From the NCBI GenBank assembly GCA_044866695.1, contig JBIOUF010000242.1:1-20852 (forward strand): a stretch of 20,852 nucleotides of DNA, read 5' to 3'. The notes beneath the pieces were generated by a model. That model saw only the letters and a program-made list of their open reading frames with translations, was not told the origin of the DNA and did no database searches. Shown here in pieces: positions 1 to 7,659 of the stretch. The DNA comes from JBIOUF01 sp044866695. GTDB lineage: Bacteria > Actinomycetota > Actinomycetes > Propionibacteriales > Nocardioidaceae. Both the position numbers and the translations under genes were made by a program. Within the stretch, counting starts at the first letter, position 1. Each line of letters begins with the position of its first letter.

Positions 1-57
1 CACCAAGACTGACGGTTCGGCCGACCAACATTGACGGTTCGACCCACCAAGATTGAC
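1..57. repeat. 22-bp direct repeat array (3 copies, left edge)
   Basis: Three copies of an A(T/C)TGACGG core begin at 8, 30 and 52, exactly 22 bp apart. Each core is followed by TTCGG/TTCGA and a CC(A/G)CCAA-type tail. The same unit recurs at 9416-9514. The array may continue to the left of the window. Because 22 is not a multiple of three, this is not a coding repeat. Confidence 0.85.
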
Positions 58-105
58 GGGTCGGCGGGTCGGCGGGTCGGCGGGTCGGTGGGTCGGTGGG
101 TCAGC
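58..105. repeat. 8-bp tandem repeat GGGTCGGC/T
   Basis: Six consecutive 8-bp units starting at 58, 66, 74, 82, 90 and 98 read GGGTCGGC three times, GGGTCGGT twice and GGGTCAGC once. The last unit contains the TGA stop of the minus-strand ligase gene (101-103), so the repeat abuts the coding end directly. Replication slippage is the likely origin. Confidence 0.85.
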
Positions 106-1222
106 AGGTGAGCTCGGGGACGGGGCCTTCGTGGAGGGCGAGGTAGACGCGGTCGCGGAGGCGGTTGGCCTCGGTGTCGGTGAGGGTGCGGTCGAGGGGG
201 CGCAGCACCAGGCGCAGGAGCAGGTTGCGGTCCTCGGGGCGCAAGGACAGCCGGAGACGGGCCGCGGCGGGGAGGTCCTCGTACTCCGTCACGGCGAGGG
301 CCTGCACCGACTCCACGGCGTCCGCCGCGGCGCCCAGGGCCGACCGCACCCGGTCGCCGAGCGCCTCGTCGCCGACGTCGGCGTCCGGGCCGACGACCAG
401 GGACAGGTCGCGCCGGACCGGAGGCTGCGCCGAGACCGGCCGGTACGGCGACAGGTCGGTCATCGCAGCGGCCACCCGCGGGTCGGCCGACCGGAGCAGC
501 CGGATGTCCTCCACCCCCTTGCGCAGCATGACCAGCCGGTCCAGGCCCAGGCCCATCGCCAACCCGTGCCAGTCCCCGTCGAGCCCGGCCCGGGCCAGCA
601 CGTGGCGGGCGGCCAGGCCGCACTCGCCGACCTCGACCCAGGCGCCCCGGTGTCGGAGCAGGATCTCCCGGCCGCGCGTGGTGTAGGGATGTGCCGCGGG
701 GGGCGTGTGCCAGCGCGTGCCGGGCACCGCCGCCTTGGCGACGGTGCCCACCAGGGCGGTCAGCGCGCTCGCCGGGAGCCGTCCGCGACGCAGCAGCCAC
801 AGGTCCAGCTGGTGCGGGGTGCCGGTGTGCAGCCGGTCGATGCTGTCGCGCCGCCAGCACATCCCGGCCGCGACGACGAGCCGGTCGCGGCCGTCCTCCC
901 CGGCGGCCAGCTCACGCAGGGCGGCCGGCACCATCGCGGTGGTGTGGCTGCGCAGCACGTGCCGCGCGTCGACGTACCGCGTGTGGCGGGCGTCGCGGGT
1001 GACCGCGTCGGGTGGGTAGCCGAGGTCGTCGTAGTTGTCCGCGAGCGCGACGACCGGGTGCTCGCGTCGCACGTCCACGACGACGTCGGGATGCTCGGCG
1101 CGGACCGCGGACACCACCGCGCTGAGCACGTGTTGGACGGCATGTGGTCCCTGCGCCGGGTCGGTGAGGTCGCGCAGGGACAGGGACTGGTGCAGCTGCT
1201 GGGTGGTGAGGATCTCGGGCAC
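101..1222 (-). CDS. srmL: PheS-related ligase with FDX-ACB domain (SrmL-like)
   Basis: The protein has 373 residues and resembles the catalytic alpha chain of phenylalanyl-tRNA synthetase, but lacks the N-terminal coiled-coil tRNA arm. Class II synthetase features are visible in order: VLRSHTTAM (about 88-96), the motif-2-like block MCWRRDSIDRLHTGTPHQLD (about 120-139), WVEVGECG (about 194-201) and the motif-3-like GLAMGLGLDRLVMLR. The last 110 residues match an FDX-ACB (PheT C-terminal, ferredoxin-fold anticodon-binding) domain, with PPVRRDLSLVV and LRPLDRTLTDTEAN. This single-chain layout recalls mitochondrial PheRS and the actinobacterial family I recall being annotated 'PheS-related mystery ligase SrmL'; the substrate is unknown. 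The GTG start at 1222 has GGAGG 7-8 nt upstream. The gene stands alone and ends inside an 8-bp tandem repeat. The family match is good; aminoacylation of tRNA is not shown. Confidence 0.82.
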   Translation of the reverse strand: MPEILTTQQLHQSLSLRDLTDPAQGPHAVQHVLSAVVSAVRAEHPDVVVDVRREHPVVALADNYDDLGYPPDAVTRDARHTRYVDARHVLRSHTTAMVPAALRELAAGEDGRDRLVVAAGMCWRRDSIDRLHTGTPHQLDLWLLRRGRLPASALTALVGTVAKAAVPGTRWHTPPAAHPYTTRGREILLRHRGAWVEVGECGLAARHVLARAGLDGDWHGLAMGLGLDRLVMLRKGVEDIRLLRSADPRVAAAMTDLSPYRPVSAQPPVRRDLSLVVGPDADVGDEALGDRVRSALGAAADAVESVQALAVTEYEDLPAAARLRLSLRPEDRNLLLRLVLRPLDRTLTDTEANRLRDRVYLALHEGPVPELTC

Positions 1223-1308
1223 GGTGGTTCCTCCGGATGGGCCTGGCTGGCTGGGGGAGAAGACACCCCGGCCGGTCAGCGGTGGAGGAAGCGACGCGCG
1301 TCAGCGGG

Positions 1309-1342
1309 CCCCGCCGGCGCCGCTGGGCCGGCCGGGGCGGGG
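1309..1342 (-). terminator. possible GC-rich hairpin between EamA gene and srmL
   Basis: CCCCGCC at 1309-1315 pairs with GGCGGGG at 1336-1342 across a GC-rich, partly self-complementary loop. It lies downstream of the EamA gene and upstream of srmL on the minus strand. There is no U tract, so a terminator role is a guess. Confidence 0.3.
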
Positions 1343-1362
1343 GAATCGCCGCGCTGTCGAGG

Positions 1363-2388
1363 TCACGCGTCCAGGCTACGCGTCGCGCCCGGTCCGCGCA
1401 CCGGGGATTCGCCGGGCTCGCGAGCCGGGCTTTCGCCGGGCGGCGAGGGCCGGCGCTCGGAGGTGATCACCAGCGCCACCGACGCGACGACCACGGCCCC
1501 GCCGGCCAGCATCGCCGCCGTCGGCTGCTCGTCGAGGATCAGCCAGCCCAGGAACACTGCGACGACCGGGTTGACGTAGGCGTACGTCGCCACCAGCGAG
1601 ATCGGCGCGTTGGCCAGCAGCCACACGTAGGACGAGAACGCGACGACCGAGCCGAACACCACCAGGTAGCCCAGCGCCAGCCAGGTCCTCGCGGGGTAGT
1701 CGAAGGTGAACCGCTCGCCGGCCAGCGGACCGACGACCACCATGATCGCGCCGCCGGCGAGCATCTCGTAGACCGCCGTGACGAAGGGGTTCCAGGGCGT
1801 GGTCAGCCGCGGCTGGAGGTAGGACCCCAGCGCCCAGCACGACGCGGCGAACAGCACCAGCAGGGCGGGGCCGAGCGGCACCGTGCCCGCGCCCTGGGCG
1901 GCGATCACCAGGGCGGCCAGGCCGGCGAAGCCGACCAGCACCCCGGCGACGGTCAACGGCCGGGGCCGGTCCCGTTCGACCAGCCGGAAGACGATCACCA
2001 TCAGGGGCGCCACCGCGATCAGCAGCGCGGTGAAGCCGGACTCCGCGCCGAGGTTCTCCCCGACCGACACCAGCCCGTTGCCCAGCACCGGCAGCATCAG
2101 CCCGAGCAGGGCCGCCCCGGCCAGCTGCCGGCGGGTGACCGCGAGGACGCGGACGCCGTCGCGCAGCGCGAGCAGGGTGGCCAGCAGCAGGCCCGCCGTC
2201 AGGAACCGCAGGCCCATCGAGGTCAGCGGCGGCGCGTCGGCGACCACCACGCGGATGCCCAGGTACGTCGACCCCCAGACGACGTACACGATGCCCAGCG
2301 CCACCGCGACGAGCGCGAACGGCGCGGCGGTCCGGACCGGGACCACGCTCGCTCCGGGCACGTCGCGTCGGGTGTCGATGTCGGTCAC
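1363..2388 (-). CDS. EamA/DMT-family transporter
   Basis: This is a hydrophobic protein of about 341 residues with some ten membrane segments arranged as two EamA repeats, the layout of drug/metabolite exporters in the cytoplasmic membrane. The VVWGSTYLGIR block after the first helix is typical of the family; the second half ends in a helix containing AMLAGGAVVVASVALVITS. A short proline/glycine-rich tail (GESPAREPGESPVRGPG) follows. I chose GTG at 2388 because GGAGAGG lies just upstream. An in-frame ATG at 2415 would add nine residues but has no nearby ribosome-binding site. The substrate cannot be told from sequence; family members export amino acids, metabolites or drugs. It is divergent from the 2-oxoacid dehydrogenase operon. 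Confidence 0.88.
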   Translation of the reverse strand: MTDIDTRRDVPGASVVPVRTAAPFALVAVALGIVYVVWGSTYLGIRVVVADAPPLTSMGLRFLTAGLLLATLLALRDGVRVLAVTRRQLAGAALLGLMLPVLGNGLVSVGENLGAESGFTALLIAVAPLMVIVFRLVERDRPRPLTVAGVLVGFAGLAALVIAAQGAGTVPLGPALLVLFAASCWALGSYLQPRLTTPWNPFVTAVYEMLAGGAIMVVVGPLAGERFTFDYPARTWLALGYLVVFGSVVAFSSYVWLLANAPISLVATYAYVNPVVAVFLGWLILDEQPTAAMLAGGAVVVASVALVITSERRPSPPGESPAREPGESPVRGPGATRSLDA

Positions 2389-2471
2389 TGCCCTCTCCGC
2401 GTCCGCCGATGTCATCACCGTCAAGGACTTTGCTCCTGTCGGGTCCAAGCGTAGGCGGTGCCGCCGACGCC

Positions 2472-2505
2472 TGTCGCGGGGGATTCTGGCCAGCCGTCCG
2501 CGACA
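2472..2505. promoter_or_regulatory. inverted repeat, candidate operator in divergent region
   Basis: TGTCGCGG (2472-2479) and CCGCGACA (2498-2505) are perfect 8-bp inverted arms with an 18-bp spacer that itself holds the palindrome CTGGCCAG (2486-2493). It sits between the divergent transporter and dehydrogenase operons, just upstream of a promoter-like sequence. A regulator-binding site is plausible but unproven. Confidence 0.4.
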
Positions 2506-2515
2506 TCCGGTCAGG

Positions 2516-2545
2516 TGGACCGGGCCCACGCGGCTTGGGTAGGTT
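2516..2545 (+). promoter_or_regulatory. possible promoter of 2-oxoacid dehydrogenase operon
   Basis: TGGACC (2516-2521) and TAGGTT (2540-2545) are separated by 18 bp and resemble -35 and -10 boxes (TTGACA, TANNNT). The resulting leader would be about 140 nt. The rest of the 2546-2692 stretch shows no gene; a strong AGGAGAGG ribosome-binding site precedes the GTG at 2693. Confidence 0.35.
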
Positions 2546-2692
2546 GGGGGCGGTGGCCGGCCGTGTGGCGCCGGTCACGCCGTTCGCCCGCAGGTGCGGC
2601 CGCCATCACCCCGCGCGGTCGGCCCGGGCGCAGTCGAGAGCCGCCGGTGACGGAGGATCCCGCGCACCGGGCGCAGGCGAGAGGAGAGGTAC

Positions 2693-3865
2693 GTGGACGA
2701 CGCGTCCGCCGAGTTCGGCCCGCCCGTGGAGCGGGTCTTCGGGCCCGAGCACGCCGACGGAGGGCCCGAGCTCGTGCAGCTGCTCACCCCGGAGGGGGAG
2801 CGGGTCGAGCACCCGGACTTCGCCTTCGACCTCGACGACGCAGCGATCGTCGGCTTCTACCGCGACATGGTGCTCACCCGCCGCATCGACACCGAGGCCA
2901 CCGCACTGCAGCGGCACGGCGAGCTGGGCATCTGGGCGCAGCTGCTCGGACAGGAGGCCGCCCAGGTGGGCTCGGGACGGGCGCTGCGCGCCCAGGACTT
3001 CGTGTTCCCGACCTACCGCGAGCACGGCGTCGCCTTCGTCCGCGGCCTGGACCCGCTGGCGCTGCTCGGGCTGTTCCGGGGCGTCGACCAGGGGTCGTGG
3101 GACCCCAGCACCAACAACTTCGCGCTCTACACCATCGTCATCGGGGCGCAGACCCTGCACGCCGTCGGCTACGCCATGGGCATGCAGCGCGACGGCGTCG
3201 TCGGCACGGGCGACCCCGACCGGGACGCCGCCGTGGTGGCGTACTTCGGGGACGGGGCGAGCAGCCAGGGCGACGTCAACGAGTCGTTCATCTTCGCGGC
3301 GTCGTACAACGCGCCGGTGGTGTTCTTCTGCCAGAACAACCAGTGGGCCATCTCCGAGCCGATCGAGCGGCAGTCGCGGATCCCGCTCTACCAGAGGGCG
3401 CTCGGCTTCGGCTTCCCCGGCGTCCGGGTGGACGGCAACGACGTGCTCGCGACGTACGCCGTCACCAGGGCCGCTCTGCAGCGCGCCCGCGACGGACAGG
3501 GCCCGACCTTCGTCGAGGCCTACACCTACCGCATGGGCGCGCACACCACGACCGACGACCCGACCCGCTACCGGCTCAGCTCGGAGCTGGAGACCTGGAA
3601 GCTGAAGGACCCGATCCAGCGGGTCCGCGTGCACCTGACCCGCAACGGCCTCGCGGAGCCGGAGTTCTTCGAGGAGGTCGACGCCGAGGCCGAGCGGCTG
3701 GGCGAGCACCTGCGCGAGAGCTGCCGGGCGATGCCCGACCCGCACGTCCTGGACGTCTTCGAGCAGGTGTACGCCGAGCAGACCCCCGAGCTGGCCGCCG
3801 AGCAGCGCGAGTACGCCGCATACCTGTCCTCGTTCGCCGACCAGCCGGAGGGGGCGCTGCGATGA
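2693..3865 (+). CDS. pdhA: 2-oxoacid dehydrogenase E1 component, alpha subunit
   Basis: The 390-residue alpha chain of the thiamine-diphosphate E1 decarboxylase acts with E1 beta on a 2-oxoacid and passes the acyl group to E2. The ThDP motif is clear: GDG at 186-188, then NN at 215-216 (GDGASSQGDVNE ... NNQWAIS). MGAHTTTDDPTRYR at about 281-294 is the usual active-site loop region. Length is normal for the alpha2beta2 type. The start is GTG 2693, preceded by AGGAGAGG. The stop overlaps the beta-subunit ATG in ATGA, indicating translational coupling. The sequence style fits both PdhA and actinobacterial branched-chain (BkdA) proteins; in Mycobacterium tuberculosis the comparable trio is a branched-chain complex. 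The symbol follows the subfamily name and does not fix the substrate. Confidence 0.92.
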   Translation: MDDASAEFGPPVERVFGPEHADGGPELVQLLTPEGERVEHPDFAFDLDDAAIVGFYRDMVLTRRIDTEATALQRHGELGIWAQLLGQEAAQVGSGRALRAQDFVFPTYREHGVAFVRGLDPLALLGLFRGVDQGSWDPSTNNFALYTIVIGAQTLHAVGYAMGMQRDGVVGTGDPDRDAAVVAYFGDGASSQGDVNESFIFAASYNAPVVFFCQNNQWAISEPIERQSRIPLYQRALGFGFPGVRVDGNDVLATYAVTRAALQRARDGQGPTFVEAYTYRMGAHTTTDDPTRYRLSSELETWKLKDPIQRVRVHLTRNGLAEPEFFEEVDAEAERLGEHLRESCRAMPDPHVLDVFEQVYAEQTPELAAEQREYAAYLSSFADQPEGALR

Positions 3866-4839
3866 CGAAGATGACTCTGGCCCGGGCACTGAACGCCGGG
3901 CTGCGCCGGGCGATGGAGGACGACGCGAAGGTCCTGGTGATGGGCGAGGACGTCGGCAAGCTCGGCGGCGTCTTCCGGATCACCGACGGGCTGCAGAAGG
4001 ACTTCGGGGAGGACCGGGTCATCGACTCCCCGCTCGCCGAGTCCGGCATCGTCGGCACGGCCGTGGGCCTGGCGATGCGCGGCTACCGGCCGGTCTGCGA
4101 GATCCAGTTCGACGGCTTCGTCTACCCGGCGTACGACCAGATCGTCAGCCAGGTCGCGAAGCTGCACTTCCGCAGCCAGGGCCGGGTGCGCATGCCCGTG
4201 GTCATCCGGATCCCGTACGGCGGCGGCATCGGCGCGGTGGAGCACCACAGCGAGTCGCCCGAGGCGCAGTTCGCCCACACCCCTGGGCTCAAGGTGGTGA
4301 CCTGCTCCAACCCGGTCGACGGGTACTGGATGGTCCAGCAGGCGATCGCGCACGACGACCCGGTGATCTTCCTGGAGCCCAAGCGGCAGTACCACTCCGA
4401 CAAGGCCGACGTCGACGAGGCCGCGACCCCCGACCCGCTGTTCGCCTCCCGCGTGGTGCGCGCGGGCGCCGACTTGACGCTGCTCGCCTACGGGCCGATG
4501 GTCAAGACCTGCCTGGCCTCCGCCGAGGCCGCGGCGCAGGAGGGACGCAGCCTCGAGGTCGTCGACCTGCGCACGCTGTCCCCGCTGGACACCGAGCCCG
4601 TGTTCGCGTCCGTACGCCGCACCGGCCACGCCGTCGTGGTACACGAGGCGCACGTCAACCTCGGCATGGGCGCCGAGCTCGCCGCGCGGATCACCGAGCA
4701 GTGCTTCTACTCCCTCGAGGCGCCGGTGCTGCGCGTGGGCGGGTTCGACACGCCCTACCCGCCGTCGCGGCTGGAGGAGGAGTTCCTGCCCGACCTCGAC
4801 CGGGTCCTCGACGCGGTGGACCGGTCCCTGGCGTTCTAG
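3862..4839 (+). CDS. pdhB: 2-oxoacid dehydrogenase E1 component, beta subunit
   Basis: The 325-residue beta chain pairs with the alpha subunit to complete the E1 active site. It begins MTKMTLARALNAGLRRAM, carries the conserved MGEDVG (about 27-32) and DSPLAESGIVG (about 55-65) segments, and ends with the transketolase C-terminal domain (VVHEAHVNLGMGAE, RVGGFDTPYPPS). ATG 3862 overlaps the upstream stop by 4 bp. The reading frame stays open far upstream within the alpha gene, but homology starts only here. A 44-bp gap with its own ribosome-binding site separates it from the E2 gene. Substrate ambiguity (pyruvate versus branched-chain oxoacid) is shared with the alpha subunit. Confidence 0.93.
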   Translation: MTKMTLARALNAGLRRAMEDDAKVLVMGEDVGKLGGVFRITDGLQKDFGEDRVIDSPLAESGIVGTAVGLAMRGYRPVCEIQFDGFVYPAYDQIVSQVAKLHFRSQGRVRMPVVIRIPYGGGIGAVEHHSESPEAQFAHTPGLKVVTCSNPVDGYWMVQQAIAHDDPVIFLEPKRQYHSDKADVDEAATPDPLFASRVVRAGADLTLLAYGPMVKTCLASAEAAAQEGRSLEVVDLRTLSPLDTEPVFASVRRTGHAVVVHEAHVNLGMGAELAARITEQCFYSLEAPVLRVGGFDTPYPPSRLEEEFLPDLDRVLDAVDRSLAF

Positions 4840-4872
4840 CGCCGACGCCTCTCGATTTCTGGTCAGACTGAT

Positions 4873-4878
4873 AAGGAG
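4873..4878 (+). promoter_or_regulatory. ribosome-binding site deciding the E2 start
   Basis: AAGGAG lies 5 nt before GTG 4884 and overlaps the alternative GTG 4878. It therefore favours the start at 4884 (MAVHEYKLPD) over the two-residue longer form. Confidence 0.7.
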
Positions 4879-4883
4879 TGCCC

Positions 4884-6299
4884 GTGGCCGTCCACGAGTA
4901 CAAGCTGCCCGACCCGGGCGAAGGGCTCACCGAGGCCGAGATCGTCGCGTGGCGGGTCGCGGTGGGTGACGTGGTCGCGGTCAACGACATCGTCGTCGAG
5001 GTCGAGACGGCCAAGTCCGTCGTCGAGCTGCCCACGCCGTACGCCGGCACCGTCGCCGCCCTGCTGGTGTCCGAGGGCGAGACCGTCGCGGTCGGCACCC
5101 CGATCATCGCCGTCGCGGACGAGGCCGGAGAGGCGGCCGCACCCGAGGCGCCCGCTCCGGCCGGGGCGACCGGCGCGCCGGCGGGCGACGAGGACCCGGG
5201 GGCGCCGCAGACGCTGGTCGGCTACGGGCCCAAGGCCGGCGCCGGCACCCGTCGCCCGCGCCGCGGCGCGGCGACCCCCGCGAGCGCGGCGGGCGCGGCC
5301 GCCCAGGAGCAGGTGCAGGGCGTCTTCGAGTCCGGCCCGGGCCCGGAGCCGGACGCCCCCTTCGTGGCCCAGGAGCCGGCGGTGCCGGCGCGTCCGGCCG
5401 CGGTCGCCGGCGACGGGGAGGGCGAGGCGGCCGTGCGCGTGCTGGCCAAGCCCCCGGTGCGCAAGCTTGCCAAGGACCTCGGCGTCGACCTCCGCGCGCT
5501 CGTGCCGACCGGTCCCGAGGGCACAGTGACCCGCGCCGACGTCGAGGGGGCCGCCACCACGGCCGCCGCGGCGGCTCCCGCCCCCGTCGCCGCGGCGACC
5601 GCCGGCGAGCGTCGCGAGCCGGTCAAGGGCGTGCGGAAGATGATGGCCCAGGCCATGGTGGAGTCGGCGTTCACCGTCCCGCACGTCACCGAGTGGGTGA
5701 CCCTGGACGTCACCCGCACCATGAAGCTGGTGGCCGGGCTGCGGCGGCACCCCGAGTTCGTCGACGTCAGGGTCTCGCCGCTGCTCGTGGTGGCCCGCGC
5801 GGCCTGCCTGGCGATGCGGCGCACGCCGGAGGTCAACGCCTGGTGGGACGAGACGGCCCAGGAGGTCGTCTACCGCCAGCAGGTCAACCTCGGGTTCGCC
5901 GCGGCCACCCCGAGAGGCCTGGTGGTGCCGAACGTCAAGGACGCGGCCTCGCTGTCGCTGGCCGACCTCGGTGCCGCCGTCAACGCGCTGACCCGGACCG
6001 CGCGGGAGGGCCGCACCCAGCCCGCCGACATGGCGGGGGGCACCTTCACGATCACCAACGTCGGGGTCTTCGGCATCGACTCCGGCACGCCGATCATCAA
6101 CCCCGGCGAGTCGGCGATCCTCGCGTTCGGCGCGGTGCGGGCTGCGCCGTGGGTGCACAAGGGCCGGGTCACGCCGCGTCAGGTGACCACGCTGGCGCTG
6201 TCCTTCGACCACCGGTTCATCGACGGCGCGCTGGGCTCGCGGTTCCTCGCCGACGTGGCCGCGATCCTGCACGACCCCCGCGACGCGATCTTGTTCTGA
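4884..6299 (+). CDS. dihydrolipoyllysine-residue acyltransferase (E2) of 2-oxoacid dehydrogenase complex
   Basis: E2 core protein, 471 residues. It has one lipoyl domain (1-78) with the lipoylated lysine in ETAKS (Lys44), a long Ala/Pro/Gly-rich linker (about 80-185) with an arginine patch GTRRPRRG, a peripheral-subunit-binding domain (about 186-222, LAKPPVRKLAKDLGVDL ... GTVTRADV), a second Ala-rich linker, and the catalytic domain (about 246-471) with the active-site DHRFIDG (His443, Asp447). It moves acyl groups from E1 to CoA. It is the third gene of the operon. No E3 (lipoamide dehydrogenase) follows, so E3 must come from elsewhere. The gene converges with the acetyltransferase gene with only 3 bp between stops. 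Single-lipoyl architecture fits BkdC-like E2; substrate not proven. Confidence 0.93.
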   Translation: MAVHEYKLPDPGEGLTEAEIVAWRVAVGDVVAVNDIVVEVETAKSVVELPTPYAGTVAALLVSEGETVAVGTPIIAVADEAGEAAAPEAPAPAGATGAPAGDEDPGAPQTLVGYGPKAGAGTRRPRRGAATPASAAGAAAQEQVQGVFESGPGPEPDAPFVAQEPAVPARPAAVAGDGEGEAAVRVLAKPPVRKLAKDLGVDLRALVPTGPEGTVTRADVEGAATTAAAAAPAPVAAATAGERREPVKGVRKMMAQAMVESAFTVPHVTEWVTLDVTRTMKLVAGLRRHPEFVDVRVSPLLVVARAACLAMRRTPEVNAWWDETAQEVVYRQQVNLGFAAATPRGLVVPNVKDAASLSLADLGAAVNALTRTAREGRTQPADMAGGTFTITNVGVFGIDSGTPIINPGESAILAFGAVRAAPWVHKGRVTPRQVTTLALSFDHRFIDGALGSRFLADVAAILHDPRDAILF

Positions 6300-6302
6300 G
6301 GA

Positions 6303-6782
6303 CTACAACCGCTTCTCCAGCATCACCACGCGGTGGCCCGGGTCGCCGAGCCGGCCCACCTCGACGTACCCGCGACCTCGGTGGAACGCCAGCGACGGCT
6401 GGTTGGGCGGCTCCAGGTTGACCTCCAGCGCGACTCCGCCGTAGGCCACCGCCTCGGCCTCCACGGCGTCGTACACCGCCGACCCCACGCCGCGGCGGCG
6501 CACGTCCTCGTGCAGGACGATCCGGTCCAGGTAGAGCAGCCCGTCGCCGCGTCCGGCGTACCAGCGGTAGTACGGGGACCAGTACGCCGACCCCGGCGCC
6601 ATCGTGACCACGAACCCGCCGAACCCGCCGTCCACGTCGACCACCTCGAAACGGTGCGCCACGGCGCGCAGCGCGGTCAGCAGGGCTTCGTCCATGGGCG
6701 CCAGCAGCGCCACGTTGCGGTCGTTGAGGGCCAGCACCTCCTCCGCGTCCGCGTCCGCCACGGGCCGCAGCCGAACCGTCAC
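6303..6782 (-). CDS. GNAT-family N-acetyltransferase
   Basis: This is a GNAT fold protein (about 159 residues from GTG 6782). It starts with VRLRPVADADAEEVLALN (strand beta1/helix alpha1) and shows the acetyl-CoA pyrophosphate loop VRRRGVGSAVYDAVEAEA after the LYLDRIVLHED strand, then NLEPPNQPSLAFHRGRGYVEVG near the end. The acceptor is unknown. An in-frame ATG at 6884 would add 34 residues and overlap the upstream gene by 47 bp; that extension (MSWRHACWQRWRSRREHL) does not look like part of the fold, so I prefer 6782. The start is uncertain because neither site has a strong ribosome-binding site. It is probably the last gene of the 8296-6303 run. Confidence 0.82.
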   Translation of the reverse strand: MTVRLRPVADADAEEVLALNDRNVALLAPMDEALLTALRAVAHRFEVVDVDGGFGGFVVTMAPGSAYWSPYYRWYAGRGDGLLYLDRIVLHEDVRRRGVGSAVYDAVEAEAVAYGGVALEVNLEPPNQPSLAFHRGRGYVEVGRLGDPGHRVVMLEKRL

Positions 6783-6837
6783 GGGGCGCCCACCATCGGC
6801 CGGGAGGCGAGCGGCAAAGGGCTCGACCAGCAGGTGC

Positions 6838-7659
6838 TCACGGCGTGACCGCCATCGCTGCCAGCACGCGTGCCGCCAGCTCATGGTCGCCGGCCACGGT
6901 CACCTCGACCTCGTGCGGCGGACGCCGACCACCACCGAGCACCACGAACGCCTCGGTGTCCATGGTCAGCCGGACGGAGGGGTCCTCGGGAGGGGGCGCC
7001 TTGGCCGCCCGCCCGTCCTCGCCCATGGCGACCGCGAAGGTCCCGGCCACCGGCCCGGTCACCTCCCAGACCACGGTGGTGCCCGCGGGAGGGGAGACCC
7101 GCTTGCCCACGACGTAGGGCAGCGACCGGGCGAAGACCGCCACCGTGTGACGGGCACCGGGGGTGTCCAGGTGGCCGGGGCGGCCCACCGCGCGGCGGAC
7201 GTCCTGCTCGTGCATCCACACGTCCAGGCAGCGGTTGCTCAGCAGGGTCCGCCAGTCCCAGCCGATGCCGCCGGGGGTCCGCGGCGGGCTGCCGCCGCCG
7301 TCGGTGGGCGGGTCGGCGAGCAGGTCCGCGTGCCGGGCGGCGACGGAGGCGGCGAGCTCGGCGACGACCCGATCGGGGGGCCAGTCCGCCCGCGCCAGCG
7401 GGCCGCGCTCGGTGTAGTGGCTCATCGGGTTCGTGACGTGCGGCAGCGGCGGCACCTCGACGTCGTCCTGCGGGTTGCCGGCCAGCTCGGACTCCAGGTG
7501 CGCCAGGTGCGCCGCCACCGCCCGGACGTCCCATCCGGGAAGATCGGTGGGCCGCTCCCAGTCGCCGGGTCCCAGCGTCGCGAGCAGCCGGACCGCGTCG
7601 TCGGCGCTGGACTTCCAGGTCTCGACGTACGACGACAGCCGCGCCTGGTCGTCAGCCAT
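6838..7659 (-). CDS. maleylpyruvate isomerase family mycothiol-dependent enzyme (MDMPI/DinB fold)
   Basis: The 273-residue protein has an N-terminal DinB-like MDMPI domain and a C-terminal MDMPI_C-type domain. The expected metal-ligand pattern is visible as His51 (AVAAHLAHLE) and DVWMH with Asp146 and His150. The characterised Corynebacterium enzyme uses His-Glu-His, so Asp replaces Glu here, as in many relatives. Such proteins are thought to use mycothiol, the actinobacterial thiol, for isomerisation, transfer or detoxification; this substrate is unknown. ATG 7659 (MADDQARLSS) has GAGG 9-11 nt upstream, and GTG 7677 would add six residues. The gene overlaps the end of the upstream gene by 8 bp, suggesting co-translation. 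Confidence 0.85.
   Translation of the reverse strand: MADDQARLSSYVETWKSSADDAVRLLATLGPGDWERPTDLPGWDVRAVAAHLAHLESELAGNPQDDVEVPPLPHVTNPMSHYTERGPLARADWPPDRVVAELAASVAARHADLLADPPTDGGGSPPRTPGGIGWDWRTLLSNRCLDVWMHEQDVRRAVGRPGHLDTPGARHTVAVFARSLPYVVGKRVSPPAGTTVVWEVTGPVAGTFAVAMGEDGRAAKAPPPEDPSVRLTMDTEAFVVLGGGRRPPHEVEVTVAGDHELAARVLAAMAVTP

Noticed and set aside
53..1579. Long open frame on the plus strand across the srmL gene and beyond
   Set aside because: It is opposite to a gene with clear class II synthetase and FDX-ACB motifs, has a biased low-complexity composition (G, R, V, Q rich) and no recognisable domain; it is a high-GC shadow.
2458..3861. In-frame upstream extension of the E1 beta frame
   Set aside because: It runs through the E1 alpha gene in another frame and is arginine-rich nonsense; E1 beta homology starts at ATG 3862.
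6783..6884. N-terminal extension of the GNAT protein from ATG 6884
   Set aside because: It overlaps the upstream gene by 47 bp, has a Trp/Arg-rich sequence unlike a GNAT N-terminus, and the fold starts at about 6782; kept as an alternative only.
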